From NCBI GenBank assembly GCA_002314145.1, contig DCCG01000046.1:1-64000 (forward strand): DNA of 64,000 nucleotides. The letters are read 5' to 3'. Shown in pieces: positions 49,447 through 58,252 of the stretch. Numbering within the stretch: the first letter of the stretch is position 1; each line of letters begins with the position of its first letter. The notes beneath the pieces were generated by a model that worked only from the letters and a program-made list of their open reading frames with translations, was not told where the DNA came from and made no database searches. The position numbers and the translations under genes were made by a program. The DNA is from Thalassolituus sp. UBA1087 (GTDB taxonomy: Bacteria > Pseudomonadota > Gammaproteobacteria > Pseudomonadales > Oceanobacteraceae).

Positions 49447-50565
49447 ATGCCGCACCGGGTCGTAATTCTGGATGATGAACATCAGGCGCGTCGTCTGACG
49501 GAAAAGGCACTGCAGGACTATAACGTGCAGGCGTATGCGGAATATGAAACATTTATGACCGCTGTCGCCGGCGGTGCAGGATGTATTCTGCTGGATATTC
49601 AGATGCCCGAAATCAGTGGCTATGAAGTGTGCCGGCGCCTGCGTCAGCAGGAAGCCACCAGTCGTACACCGGTCATTTTTATTTCTGCCAGTACCGATCT
49701 TAATGCCCGTCTGAAAGGTTATGCCGCCGGCGGCGATGATTTTATTTCCAAGCCGTTCGACCTCGACGAACTGAAAGCCAAAGTCAGCCGCGCAGTGTCG
49801 AATAATCGTTTTCAGCGGGAACTGATCAGCAGTGCTGACGAAGCGCGGCTGACGGCGTTTGAGGCGATGACTCATTCCGCCGAACAGGGCGAGATCAGTC
49901 GCTTTATTGAGCAGGCCGGCGCCTCGGTTTCGGCATCGGAAGCCATCACCCTGTTAATTGCCAGTTTGCGCAATCTCGGCCTGAATGCCGTGGTCGCCCA
50001 CTGGACTGACGAATCGCCTCAATATTATTCCCATCAGGCCGAGGTGCGGCCGCTTGAAATTGCGCTGTTAAGCAATTGCCGCGAAGGCACACGCATTATG
50101 GATATGGAACGGCGTATCGTGGTGAATTACCCCCATGCGTCGGTGCTGGTTAAAAATGCGCCCTGGGAAGACGATAAGCGCTACGGGCGCATCAAAGATC
50201 ACCTGTGCGTATTGATGAGTGGCATTAACGCGCGCCTGGCGTCTCTGCACTCCGAGCGGCGCTGTGCTCAGCAGGATGCTCTGCTGGATGCGCTCAGCAA
50301 TGTTCAGCAGGCGTTGTTGCAGATGCAGCAGCAACAGAATCAGCGTTTCGTCCGCGCCGGGGAGGAAGTCAGCGAACTGGAGCTGGAACTGAGCGAAGAA
50401 CTCCTGTTGCTTAATCTGGACCCGGATCAGGAGGCTCATCTGAAATCCCTGGTGGGCAATCACGTGTCCAGACTGAGCGCCATTTATCGTGAAGGCGCGG
50501 ACATTACCGGGCAGCTGCAGCCGGTAATGTCCACATTGGAGGCTATCGCCGGCCAGCGTTCATGA
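49447..50565 (+). CDS. response regulator with uncharacterised C-terminal region
   Basis: A 372-residue protein. Residues 1 to about 120 form a REC domain: acidic pair in VVILDDEHQARR, phosphoacceptor Asp50 in ILLDIQMPEISGYEV, and FISAS and ISKPFDLDEL (Thr/Ser and Lys positions). The remaining 250 residues lack a known output motif: a globular part (LLIASLRNLGLNAVVAHWTD) and a Gln-rich coiled coil (LSNVQQALLQMQQQQNQRF). AGGAG is 5 nt before the ATG. No histidine kinase is adjacent. Its 3' end overlaps the converging trxC by 6 nt. Confidence 0.88.
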   Translation: MPHRVVILDDEHQARRLTEKALQDYNVQAYAEYETFMTAVAGGAGCILLDIQMPEISGYEVCRRLRQQEATSRTPVIFISASTDLNARLKGYAAGGDDFISKPFDLDELKAKVSRAVSNNRFQRELISSADEARLTAFEAMTHSAEQGEISRFIEQAGASVSASEAITLLIASLRNLGLNAVVAHWTDESPQYYSHQAEVRPLEIALLSNCREGTRIMDMERRIVVNYPHASVLVKNAPWEDDKRYGRIKDHLCVLMSGINARLASLHSERRCAQQDALLDALSNVQQALLQMQQQQNQRFVRAGEEVSELELELSEELLLLNLDPDQEAHLKSLVGNHVSRLSAIYREGADITGQLQPVMSTLEAIAGQRS

Positions 50566-50994
50566 CGCTTTGCTTAACGCCTGGCTGATCCACTGCTTCA
50601 GCTGTGGTGCCGGCAGGGCACCTGCCAGTCGGTCGATCTCGCGCCCCTGGTGAAACAGAATCAGGGTGGGAATGGAGCGGATGCCATACTGGCTGCTGAC
50701 CTGCTGTGCCGTCTCGGTATTCACCTTTGCAAAGCGCGCCTGATGCTGCATCTCGCCACAGACCTCAGCGAAGACCGGTGCCATCATTTTGCACGGACCA
50801 CACCAGCTGGCCCAGAAATCGACAATAACCGGCAGCTCATTCTTACTGATAAAACGGCCAAAATCGCCATCACTCAGCTCAACCGGCTGGCCACTGAATA
50901 AGGGGCCTTTGCAGCGGCCACAGACGCCCGGCTGATGCTGTTTGTCCTCCGGAATACGGTTAATGGCACCGCAGGATGGGCAGGTGTAATGCAT
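50560..50994 (-). CDS. trxC: thioredoxin 2
   Basis: A 144-residue cytosolic thioredoxin with an N-terminal zinc finger (TCPSCGAINRIPEDKQ and GVCGRCKGPLF, two CxxC pairs) and a thioredoxin domain with active site FWASWCGPCKMMAP near residue 65 and cis-Pro in GIRSIPTLILF. This matches TrxC of E. coli (139 residues). Reduces protein disulfides; the zinc finger tunes redox potential. Overlaps the response regulator gene tail-to-tail. Confidence 0.95.
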   Translation of the reverse strand: MHYTCPSCGAINRIPEDKQHQPGVCGRCKGPLFSGQPVELSDGDFGRFISKNELPVIVDFWASWCGPCKMMAPVFAEVCGEMQHQARFAKVNTETAQQVSSQYGIRSIPTLILFHQGREIDRLAGALPAPQLKQWISQALSKAS

Positions 50995-51163
50995 GTTGTA
51001 TCTCTCTTAAATCCGTGTCTGTTATCTATATAAGTGCCCGGTTATAAAGTTTCAAGCGCAATGACGACAGAAGCGCACTATTTTTGTTTATGTACCCCCC
51101 GGGGGATAGAGATTTACCGCTGACAGGTTACTTTAATAGCAGCATCGAACCAGGAAGATGAAT

Positions 51164-52042
51164 ATGAGAAACGTAACCGTTGCCGCGACACAGATGAGCT
51201 GCTCGTGGACATTAGAAGACAATCTCAATAAAGCGGAGCAGCTGATCCGCGACGCTGCCGGTCAGGGTGCGCAGGTGATTCTGATTCAGGAATTATTCGA
51301 AGCTCCTTATTTCTGCATCGAAATTCACGAACCTTACCTTAATCTGGCCTCCACGCTGGAAGAAAACCCGGCTTTTGCCCGCTTTCAGGCGCTGGCAAAA
51401 GAGTTGCAGGTGGTCTTGCCCTTCAGCTGGTTTGAGCGCGCCGGCCAGGCCCGTTTCAATTCGCTTGCCATGATAGACGCTGATGGCAGCCTGCTGGGCG
51501 TTTACCGCAAGACGCATATTCCTGACAGTGACGGTTATCTGGAGAAGTACTACTTCAGCCCGGGAGACACCGGGTTTAAAGTCTGGGATACCCGTTACGG
51601 CAGAGTGGGCGTTGGTATCTGCTGGGACCAGTGGTTCCCGGAAACGGCCCGCTCCATGGCGTTGATGGGCGCTGAGATGCTGCTGTTCCCGACGGCCATC
51701 GGCAGCGAACCGAGTCAGCCACAGATGGACAGCATGCCGGCCTGGCGTAACGCCATGTGTGGCCATGCGGCAACCAATATTATGCCGGTGATCGCTTCCA
51801 ACCGCATCGGCACAGAAGACGCGCAGCACCGCGACCTGAGTGTCACTTTCTTCGGCTCCTCGTTTATCTGCGATGCCAGTGGTGAAGTGGTGCAACAGGC
51901 CGACCGTGACAGTCAGACCGTTCTGCTGCATACCTTTGACCTGGACGCTGTGCGCGAACAGCGTCAGAGCTGGGGACTGTTCCGTGACCGCCGTCCGGAC
52001 CAGTATCAGGTCATTAATACTCTCGACGGCCGGGTGAAGTAA
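51164..52042 (+). CDS. aguB: N-carbamoylputrescine amidase
   Basis: A 292-residue nitrilase-superfamily enzyme converting N-carbamoylputrescine to putrescine. The catalytic triad is visible: Glu in LIQELFEAPYFC, Lys in YRKTHIPDSDGYLEKYYF, Cys in VGVGICWDQWFPE. Whole-length similarity to plant and pseudomonad AguB is clear. Between two nearby ATGs I choose the second, with AGGAAG about 6 nt upstream. The aguA gene follows after 12 nt. Confidence 0.95.
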   Translation: MRNVTVAATQMSCSWTLEDNLNKAEQLIRDAAGQGAQVILIQELFEAPYFCIEIHEPYLNLASTLEENPAFARFQALAKELQVVLPFSWFERAGQARFNSLAMIDADGSLLGVYRKTHIPDSDGYLEKYYFSPGDTGFKVWDTRYGRVGVGICWDQWFPETARSMALMGAEMLLFPTAIGSEPSQPQMDSMPAWRNAMCGHAATNIMPVIASNRIGTEDAQHRDLSVTFFGSSFICDASGEVVQQADRDSQTVLLHTFDLDAVREQRQSWGLFRDRRPDQYQVINTLDGRVK

Positions 52043-52054
52043 CAGGGGAATCGT

Positions 52055-53140
52055 ATGTTAATTAACTCGACGCCGTTTGCGGACGGTTTCTTTATGCCGG
52101 CTGAACACACGCCGCAGGCCCGGGTCTGGCTGGCGTGGCCGGTACGTGGTGATAACTGGCGCAATGATGCCGCGCCGGCGCAGGCGGCTTTTGCCCGTTT
52201 TATCACCCGGCTGGTAGAGCACACACCCGTGGCCGTGGCGGTGACCGCTGGTGGCGAGGCTTCCGCCCGGGCGCAGTTGCCGGCAGAGGTCAAGATCATT
52301 GTGGTGAAGTACAACGATGCCTGGATGCGCGACATGGGCCCGACATTCGTTGTTAACGAGGCCGGCGAAAAACGCGCCATCAGCTGGCAATTCAACGCCT
52401 GGGGTGGTGACGTTGACGGTCTGTACCCGGAGTGGGCGGATGACGATAAAGTGGCGTCCGTCGTGGCAGTGCATGAGGAAACCGATATTTATCAGGCGCC
52501 TTTCGTACTGGAAGGCGGCTCAATTCACGTGGATGGTGAAGGAACGCTGTACACCACTGAAGAATGCCTGTTGCATGAAAGCCGTAATCCGCACCTGAGC
52601 AAGCAGGATATCGAGCAGAATATGCGCGATTATCTGGGGGTGGAAAAAGTCATCTGGTTGCCTCAGGGACTGTTCAATGATGAAACCAATGGCCATATCG
52701 ACAACATTCTGCACGTTGTGCGGCCGGGGGAAGTGATTCTTACCGTTTGTGATGATAAAGATGATCCGCAATATGCCATTTCACAACGCGCGCTGGCCTG
52801 TCTGCGCGATGAAAAAGACGCCCGTGGCCGGTCCATAAAAGTCTATGAAATGCCGCTGCCGGGTCCTCTGTATATGACGGAAGAGGAAGCACAGGGGCTG
52901 ACCACGGATGAACATATTCCACGTCATGCAGGCGAGCGTCTGGGGGCGTCCTATGCGAACTTTCTGATATCCAATCAGACCATTTTTTACCCCCTGCTGG
53001 ATGATAAAAATGACGCTGAAGCGCAGGCTGTGCTGCAGGAAGCGTTTCCGGATTATGAGCTTATCGGCATTGAAGCCCGGGATATTGTGCTGGGAGGCGG
53101 CAACCTGCACTGTATCTCTCAGCAGGTGCCTGCGGTCTGA
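52055..53140 (+). CDS. aguA: agmatine deiminase
   Basis: A 361-residue guanidino-group hydrolase converting agmatine to N-carbamoylputrescine. Family marks: RVWLAWPVRGDNWRNDAAPA, NDAWMRDMGPTFVVN, ALEGGS-type VLEGGSIHVDGEGTLYTTEE, GHIDNILHVV with the catalytic His, and the nucleophilic Cys near the C terminus in GGGNLHCISQQVP. With aguB it completes the arginine-decarboxylase route to putrescine; no arginine decarboxylase is in this window. Confidence 0.96.
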   Translation: MLINSTPFADGFFMPAEHTPQARVWLAWPVRGDNWRNDAAPAQAAFARFITRLVEHTPVAVAVTAGGEASARAQLPAEVKIIVVKYNDAWMRDMGPTFVVNEAGEKRAISWQFNAWGGDVDGLYPEWADDDKVASVVAVHEETDIYQAPFVLEGGSIHVDGEGTLYTTEECLLHESRNPHLSKQDIEQNMRDYLGVEKVIWLPQGLFNDETNGHIDNILHVVRPGEVILTVCDDKDDPQYAISQRALACLRDEKDARGRSIKVYEMPLPGPLYMTEEEAQGLTTDEHIPRHAGERLGASYANFLISNQTIFYPLLDDKNDAEAQAVLQEAFPDYELIGIEARDIVLGGGNLHCISQQVPAV

Positions 53141-53165
53141 GAGGGCAGGCTGCATTCAGGGGTGT

Positions 53166-54959
53166 TTACAGCCCCTGGGTGCGCTGATTGAACTCGTCTT
53201 TACTCAATTCGCCGGTGATTCTCATCGGCTGAACTTCCAGGTTGTCACGGAAAAACAGAATGGTGGGCGGGCCAAAAATGCCATGGCTCTGCATAAAGGC
53301 GATCTGGTCGTCTGAATTCGCCGTGACATCCAGCTGCAGCCACATCACATGTCCCAGGCGTTGCTGGACATCTGTCTGGGCAAAAATCTCTTCTTCCATG
53401 ACTTTACAACTGATGCACCAGTCGGCGTACAGGTCGAGCATCACAGGCCCGCTGGCCGCGGCTATTTTCTGTTCGATATCGGTGACCGAATCGGTGCGGT
53501 AAAACAGGCTGTGCTGTGCCGGTTGTGCTGTACCTGCGCTACTCAGAGACGTCAGCTTCAGGGGCTGCAGCGGGTTGGTATTGCCCATCAGGACGCCGGC
53601 CAGGGCCATGACGCCGTACAGCAGTAATACCCAGGCAATGCCTTTGATCATTCTTTGCAGCCCCGTGGCAGCGGTCTCGAAAGCCCCCAGTACGACAGCG
53701 TAAATGATGGCCAGCATGGCCCACAGCAACAGACTGATGGTCCCCGGTAAGATGCGGCTCAGCAGCCAGACCGCCACCGCCAGCAATAAAATACCGAAGA
53801 AGATTTTAATTTGGTTCATCCAGTTTCCGGCTTTCGGTAATACCGATGCGCCTGTGGTGCCCAGAATAATCAGTGGTGCGCCCATACCTAATCCCAGCGC
53901 CAGCAGGGCGGCAAATCCGGTGAGTGCATCGCCGGTGGCGGAGATATACACCAGCGCGCCGGCCAGAGGAGCAGAGACGCAGGGAGACACCACCAGAGCG
54001 GAAAGAATACCAATCACAAAAACACTCAGCGCCTGGCCGCCTTTCTGTTTCTGGCTCATGGCATTCAGGCGGTTACGCAGCCCGGCGGGCAGTTGCAGCT
54101 CATACAGTCCGAACATAGCCAGCGCCAGCAGGACAAACAGAACCGCAAACAGAATCAGTACCCAGGGGGTCTGCATCCAGGCCTGGATATTGGCTCCGGC
54201 TCCCAGCAGACCAACCGTCAGTCCGGCCAGCGCGTAGGTGATGGCCATACCGAGCACGTAAACCGAGGAGAGAATAAAGCCTTTACGGCCGGAGGTGTTG
54301 CCCTGACCCAGTACGACACTGGTCAGAATCGGCACCATGGGCAGCACACAGGGCGTGAATGTCAGGCCTAACCCAAGCAGAAAGAACAGGCCGATAATGG
54401 CGGCAAAGCTGCGGTTGGCAAACCAGCTGTCATTGTCTGGCTGGCTGCTTGTCTGCGCCGCTGTGCCGGCCGTGGGTTCTGCATCAGCCGCTCGGGTTTG
54501 CGGCAGGAGGGAGTCTGCGGCCGTCAGATCCGCCTCTGTCAGCTGAATGGTCTGGCGTTGCGGCGGATAACACAGGCCGGCATCCGCACAGCCCTGATAA
54601 TGCAGCACGGCTTCGCCCGGCTGCAGGGTCGCGAGCTGAAACTCAACATCAAGGGCGCCGTAGTAGGCGGTGACCAGCCCGAAGGCTTCATCTTCTTTTT
54701 CCTTACCGGGCAGGGAAAAATACGATGGCTGGACGGTTTGCCCGCCCTGGGTCAGGAAAATACGGTGCTGGTACAGATAATATCCGTCGGCGCTGTTCCA
54801 GCTGGCGGTAAGCAGGCCGGGGCTGACGTCGTAATCCAGCGGGAACGCCTGATCGACAGGTAAAAAGTCCGGCTCTTCACTGCCGACCAGAGAATCTAGA
54901 ACTCCGGCGTAAGAACTGAGGCTGAGTATCAGTCCAGTCATTAATGTCAGCAGTTTCAC
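53166..54959 (-). CDS. dsbD: thiol:disulfide interchange protein DsbD
   Basis: A 597-residue inner-membrane reductant importer. Signal peptide, then a periplasmic alpha domain to about residue 150 with Cys pair GCADAGLCYPPQ; an eight-helix beta domain about 180-445 with TPCVLPM and SPCVSAPLAGAL carrying the two transmembrane Cys; and a periplasmic thioredoxin-like gamma domain with DWCISCKVMEEE near residue 515. All six redox Cys are present. Moves electrons from cytosolic thioredoxin to DsbC/DsbG and CcmG-type partners. Confidence 0.96.
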   Translation of the reverse strand: MKLLTLMTGLILSLSSYAGVLDSLVGSEEPDFLPVDQAFPLDYDVSPGLLTASWNSADGYYLYQHRIFLTQGGQTVQPSYFSLPGKEKEDEAFGLVTAYYGALDVEFQLATLQPGEAVLHYQGCADAGLCYPPQRQTIQLTEADLTAADSLLPQTRAADAEPTAGTAAQTSSQPDNDSWFANRSFAAIIGLFFLLGLGLTFTPCVLPMVPILTSVVLGQGNTSGRKGFILSSVYVLGMAITYALAGLTVGLLGAGANIQAWMQTPWVLILFAVLFVLLALAMFGLYELQLPAGLRNRLNAMSQKQKGGQALSVFVIGILSALVVSPCVSAPLAGALVYISATGDALTGFAALLALGLGMGAPLIILGTTGASVLPKAGNWMNQIKIFFGILLLAVAVWLLSRILPGTISLLLWAMLAIIYAVVLGAFETAATGLQRMIKGIAWVLLLYGVMALAGVLMGNTNPLQPLKLTSLSSAGTAQPAQHSLFYRTDSVTDIEQKIAAASGPVMLDLYADWCISCKVMEEEIFAQTDVQQRLGHVMWLQLDVTANSDDQIAFMQSHGIFGPPTILFFRDNLEVQPMRITGELSKDEFNQRTQGL

Positions 54960-55000
54960 CAGAAGCTCCTTGGAATGCCTGTTCGTTAATTTTGTGTTTG

Positions 55001-55969
55001 TTATTGACTGCGCTCAACGGCAATCAGTGCCAGAGCATCCAGCGCCGAGCGGGCGTCGCCGGAAGGCAGCAGGTCCAGCTGCTGACGTGCCCGGCGGATG
55101 CATTCATCGGCTTTGTTACGGGTATAGTCGATTGAGCCCCATTCATGCACCACATTCAGCACGTCGGTCATATCGTCCAGCCCGCCTTTACGGATGGCTG
55201 AGCGCACCAGTTTGCGCTGTTCGTCGTTGCAATGGGCCATGGCGTGAATCAGCGGTAAGGTAGGTTTCCCTTCGGCCAGATCATCACCGACATTCTTACC
55301 CATGGCCGCCGCATCGCCGTCGTAATCCAGGACGTCATCAATCAGCTGGAATGCTAACCCAAGTTCGCGCCCGTAGATGCGCATGGCTTCACGTTCTGCG
55401 GGTGACCGCTGCAGCAAACTGGCCATCCCCCAGGTGGCGGCCTCAAACAGCATGGCGGTTTTACCATGAATAACATCCATATATTGCTGTTCTGTGGTGT
55501 CCGGGTTTTTGACATTGGTCAGCTGCAGCACTTCGCCCTCGGCGATCACGCTGGTGGCCTTAGCAAGAATCTGCATCACCGGCAGGCATTCCAGTTCGAC
55601 CAGCATTTCAAATGAGCGGCTGTAGAGGAAATCACCGACCAGAACGCTGGATGCGTTACCCCATTTGGCGTTGGCGGTGGGATTGCCGCGGCGCATATCG
55701 GAAGTATCCACCACGTCATCGTGCAGAAGGGTGGCGGTGTGCAGGAATTCAATCACAGTGGCCAGTTTCACTGCCCGCTCATCGCACTCACTGAATGCTC
55801 TGGCAGTCATCAGCACGAGCAGAGGACGGATGCGTTTACCGCCACTGGAAACAATATAGTCCGCAATTTTTTCCACCAGAGGAACGCGCGAGGCCAGTTG
55901 CTGGTGAATGAGATGGTCAACTGCCTGAAATTCCTCGCGGATAACCGCGAGAATGTCTTGGATCTGCAT
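55001..55969 (-). CDS. ispB: octaprenyl diphosphate synthase
   Basis: A 322-residue trans-prenyltransferase making the quinone side chain. GGKRIRPLLVLM, the first Asp-rich motif LLHDDVVDTSDMRRG, and the second LIDDVLDYDGD are all present. ATG 55969 is chosen over the in-frame TTG two codons earlier. Divergent from rplU, the usual arrangement in gammaproteobacteria. Chain length (C40 or C45) cannot be decided from sequence. Confidence 0.94.
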   Translation of the reverse strand: MQIQDILAVIREEFQAVDHLIHQQLASRVPLVEKIADYIVSSGGKRIRPLLVLMTARAFSECDERAVKLATVIEFLHTATLLHDDVVDTSDMRRGNPTANAKWGNASSVLVGDFLYSRSFEMLVELECLPVMQILAKATSVIAEGEVLQLTNVKNPDTTEQQYMDVIHGKTAMLFEAATWGMASLLQRSPAEREAMRIYGRELGLAFQLIDDVLDYDGDAAAMGKNVGDDLAEGKPTLPLIHAMAHCNDEQRKLVRSAIRKGGLDDMTDVLNVVHEWGSIDYTRNKADECIRRARQQLDLLPSGDARSALDALALIAVERSQ

Positions 55970-56110
55970 GAACAATTCAGCCTTATCGGAAGCCGGTCTT
56001 ATACCGGGCTGTCATTGGGTCGGCCGCAAGTTTAGCCGCAGCGCGGCAGCGGGACAACGACGGTCCTGCGGAAAGGCAATATAAAGGTTATAATGATGCC
56101 TTGCCCGCGG

Positions 56111-56139
56111 TTGCGTAACGTCCCGGACTGGGGTATAGT
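56111..56139 (+). promoter_or_regulatory. rplU promoter
   Basis: TTGCGT (56111-56116), 17 nt, TATAGT (56134-56139): a near-consensus sigma-70 promoter about 120 nt before the rplU start, expected to drive the rplU-rpmA transcript. Confidence 0.65.
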
Positions 56140-56260
56140 CTCGCGCCCCGAAATTCTGCTCCCTGCCATATGGAAACCAGAGCGTTGCCAGTAGAAGCAG
56201 GTCGTCAAAGAAGCAGCCATAAACATGCCTGAACGCAGGCTGAAAGCGGAGAAGTACAGT

Positions 56261-56572
56261 ATGTACGCTGTAGTAGTGACTGGCGGTAAGCAATACCGCG
56301 TTGAAGAAGGTCAGACACTGAAAGTTGAAAAACTGGAAGTTGCGACCGGCGAATCTGTCGATCTGGAAAAAGTACTCCTGATCGGTAACGGTGACGATGT
56401 TAAAATCGGTGCACCTGTTGTTGAAGGCGCTAAAGTAACTGCAGAAGTGGTTGCACACGGTCGTCACAAGAAAGTGAAGATCCTGAAATTCAAGCGTCGT
56501 AAGCACCACATGAAACAAATGGGCCACCGTCAGTGGTTCACCGAGCTGAAAATCACCAGCATTGCTGGCTGA
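56261..56572 (+). CDS. rplU: 50S ribosomal protein L21
   Basis: A 103-residue L21, the same length as in E. coli. It starts MYAVVVTGGKQYRVEEGQ and contains ATGESVDLEKVLLIGNGDDV and the C-terminal RNA-binding KFKRRKHHMKQMGHRQWFTE. The frame extends 36 nt upstream, but the canonical N terminus fixes this start. Binds 23S rRNA. Followed by rpmA. Confidence 0.98.
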   Translation: MYAVVVTGGKQYRVEEGQTLKVEKLEVATGESVDLEKVLLIGNGDDVKIGAPVVEGAKVTAEVVAHGRHKKVKILKFKRRKHHMKQMGHRQWFTELKITSIAG

Positions 56573-56666
56573 GTTCTCTAACTAACGTGTAATCCCGGGG
56601 TCCGGGGATCGGCCAGATCAACGCATCCGCAGTGTTGCAGAGACCCCAGAACAGGAGAAGACCACC

Positions 56667-56927
56667 ATGGCACACAAAAAGGCTGCTGGTAGTACCCGTA
56701 ACGGTCGTGATTCCGAAAGTAAACGCCTTGGCGTAAAACTGTTCGGCGGCCAGGCTGCGAAAGCCGGTAACATTATCGTTCGTCAGCGTGGCACTAAGTT
56801 CCACGCGGGTTCTAACGTAAAAATCGGTCGTGACCACACGCTGTTCGCAACCGTTGACGGCACTGTAACTTTCGAAGTGAAAGGCCCGCAGAACCGTAAA
56901 TTCGTAAGCATCGTTCCAGCTTCTTAA
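56667..56927 (+). CDS. rpmA: 50S ribosomal protein L27
   Basis: An 86-residue L27 (E. coli 85). It begins MAHKKAAGSTRNGRDSESKR, with the flexible N-terminal tail that reaches the peptidyl-transferase centre, followed by RLGVKLFGGQAAKAGNIIVR. AGGAG precedes the ATG. A terminator lies just downstream, separating it from obgE. Confidence 0.98.
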   Translation: MAHKKAAGSTRNGRDSESKRLGVKLFGGQAAKAGNIIVRQRGTKFHAGSNVKIGRDHTLFATVDGTVTFEVKGPQNRKFVSIVPAS

Positions 56928-56949
56928 TCCGCTGAAACCGCTTATCTGG

Positions 56950-56990
56950 CGCCCTGACTCCAATTTTTTGAGGTCGGGGCGTTTTTGTTT
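56950..56990 (+). terminator. rho-independent terminator after rpmA
   Basis: CGCCCTGACTCC and GAGGTCGGGGCG form an imperfect stem, followed by TTTTTGTTT, 22 nt after the rpmA stop. Some read-through into obgE is expected, since no other promoter is obvious in the 40 nt before it. Confidence 0.75.
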
Positions 56991-57028
56991 GTTTATAAGG
57001 TCATCATGACCACTGATCGAGGTTGAAC

Positions 57029-58219
57029 ATGAAATTTGTCGACGAAGCGCGCATTACCGTTCAGGCGGGCAAGGGCGGTAATGGCTGCCTGAGCTTCCGT
57101 CGGGAAAAGTTTGTTCCCAAAGGTGGTCCTGATGGCGGCGATGGCGGCGATGGCGGTTCTGTCTTTCTGGAAGCCAGTGAATCCATTAATACGCTGATCG
57201 ATTACCGTTACACCCGGCATTATCAGGCGCAGAACGGTGAGGGTGGCTCCAGCCGTAACTGTACCGGCGCCAAAGGTGAAGATCTGGTGCTGGAAGTGCC
57301 GGTGGGCACCACGGCCATTGATGAAGATACCGGCGAAACCCTGGGGGATATTACCGAGCCCGGGCAGCGCCTGATGATCGCCCGTGGCGGCTTTCACGGT
57401 CTGGGGAATACCCGTTATAAATCCAGTACCAATCAGGCACCGACACAGACCAAGCCGGGCCAGCCGGGCGAATCCCGTAACATTAAACTGGAACTCAAAG
57501 TTCTGGCCGATGTTGGGCTGTTGGGGCTGCCGAATGCCGGTAAGTCGACCTTTATCCGTGCCGTCTCGGCGGCCAAACCAAAAGTAGCGGATTATCCGTT
57601 TACCACCCTGATTCCTAACCTGGGCGTGGTAAAAATTGAGAATCACCGCAGCTTTGTGGTGGCTGATATTCCCGGGTTGATCCCCGGCGCTTCTGATGGC
57701 GCCGGGCTGGGCACACGCTTTCTTAAACACCTGGTACGTACCCACCTGTTGCTGCATATCGTCGATATGGCGCCGTTTGATGATACGGACCCGGCAGAGG
57801 CCGTGCAGGCGATTGCCGATGAACTGGAGCAGTTTTCACCGGGGCTGGCACAGCGTGACCGCTGGCTGGTGCTGAACAAGCTGGATATGGTCCCGGAAGA
57901 TGAGCGTGAGGCCCGTTGTCAGGATGTGATCAGTCGCCTGCAGTGGACCGGCCCGGTGTTTAAAATTGCCGCCATCAATAAAGAAGGTACCTATCCGCTG
58001 TGCGGTGAGATCATGCAGTACATCGAAGAGCGTCGCCGGCGTGCCGAAGAAGACGAAGAATTTGCTGAGCGCATCCTGGCTGAGCGCGAGCAGGTTGAGC
58101 AGGAAGCCCGGGAGCATATTGAAATGCTGTCAGAGCGCCGTCGTCAGTTGCGTGAACTGGAGCAGGATGACGACGATGATGACGATTACGATGTGGAAGT
58201 TATCTACACCCGCGAATAA
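57029..58219 (+). CDS. obgE: GTPase ObgE/CgtA
   Basis: A 396-residue essential GTPase linked to 50S assembly and stress control. The Gly-rich Obg fold (GKGGNGCLSFRREKFVPKGG, GGDGGDGGSV) spans 1-159; the G domain follows with GLPNAGKSTFIRA (G1), FTTLIPNLG (switch I/G2), DIPGLIPGA (G3) and NKLDM (G4). The C-terminal tail is acidic (EQDDDDDDDYDVEV). ATG 57029 has GAGG 6 nt upstream; a TTG two codons earlier is less likely. Confidence 0.97.
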   Translation: MKFVDEARITVQAGKGGNGCLSFRREKFVPKGGPDGGDGGDGGSVFLEASESINTLIDYRYTRHYQAQNGEGGSSRNCTGAKGEDLVLEVPVGTTAIDEDTGETLGDITEPGQRLMIARGGFHGLGNTRYKSSTNQAPTQTKPGQPGESRNIKLELKVLADVGLLGLPNAGKSTFIRAVSAAKPKVADYPFTTLIPNLGVVKIENHRSFVVADIPGLIPGASDGAGLGTRFLKHLVRTHLLLHIVDMAPFDDTDPAEAVQAIADELEQFSPGLAQRDRWLVLNKLDMVPEDEREARCQDVISRLQWTGPVFKIAAINKEGTYPLCGEIMQYIEERRRRAEEDEEFAERILAEREQVEQEAREHIEMLSERRRQLRELEQDDDDDDDYDVEVIYTRE

Positions 58220-58252
58220 CCATGGTTTGCTGACGGAGCAACTGAACAGACA

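Noticed and set aside
51090..51110. CCCCCGGGGG palindrome upstream of aguB as an AguR operator
   Set aside because: A 10-bp GC palindrome alone is too little; no aguR gene is nearby and I know no matching operator.
57120..57165. GGCGGCGAT-type repeat in obgE
   Set aside because: It encodes the Gly-rich Obg fold conserved in all Obg proteins, so it is not a separate repeat element.
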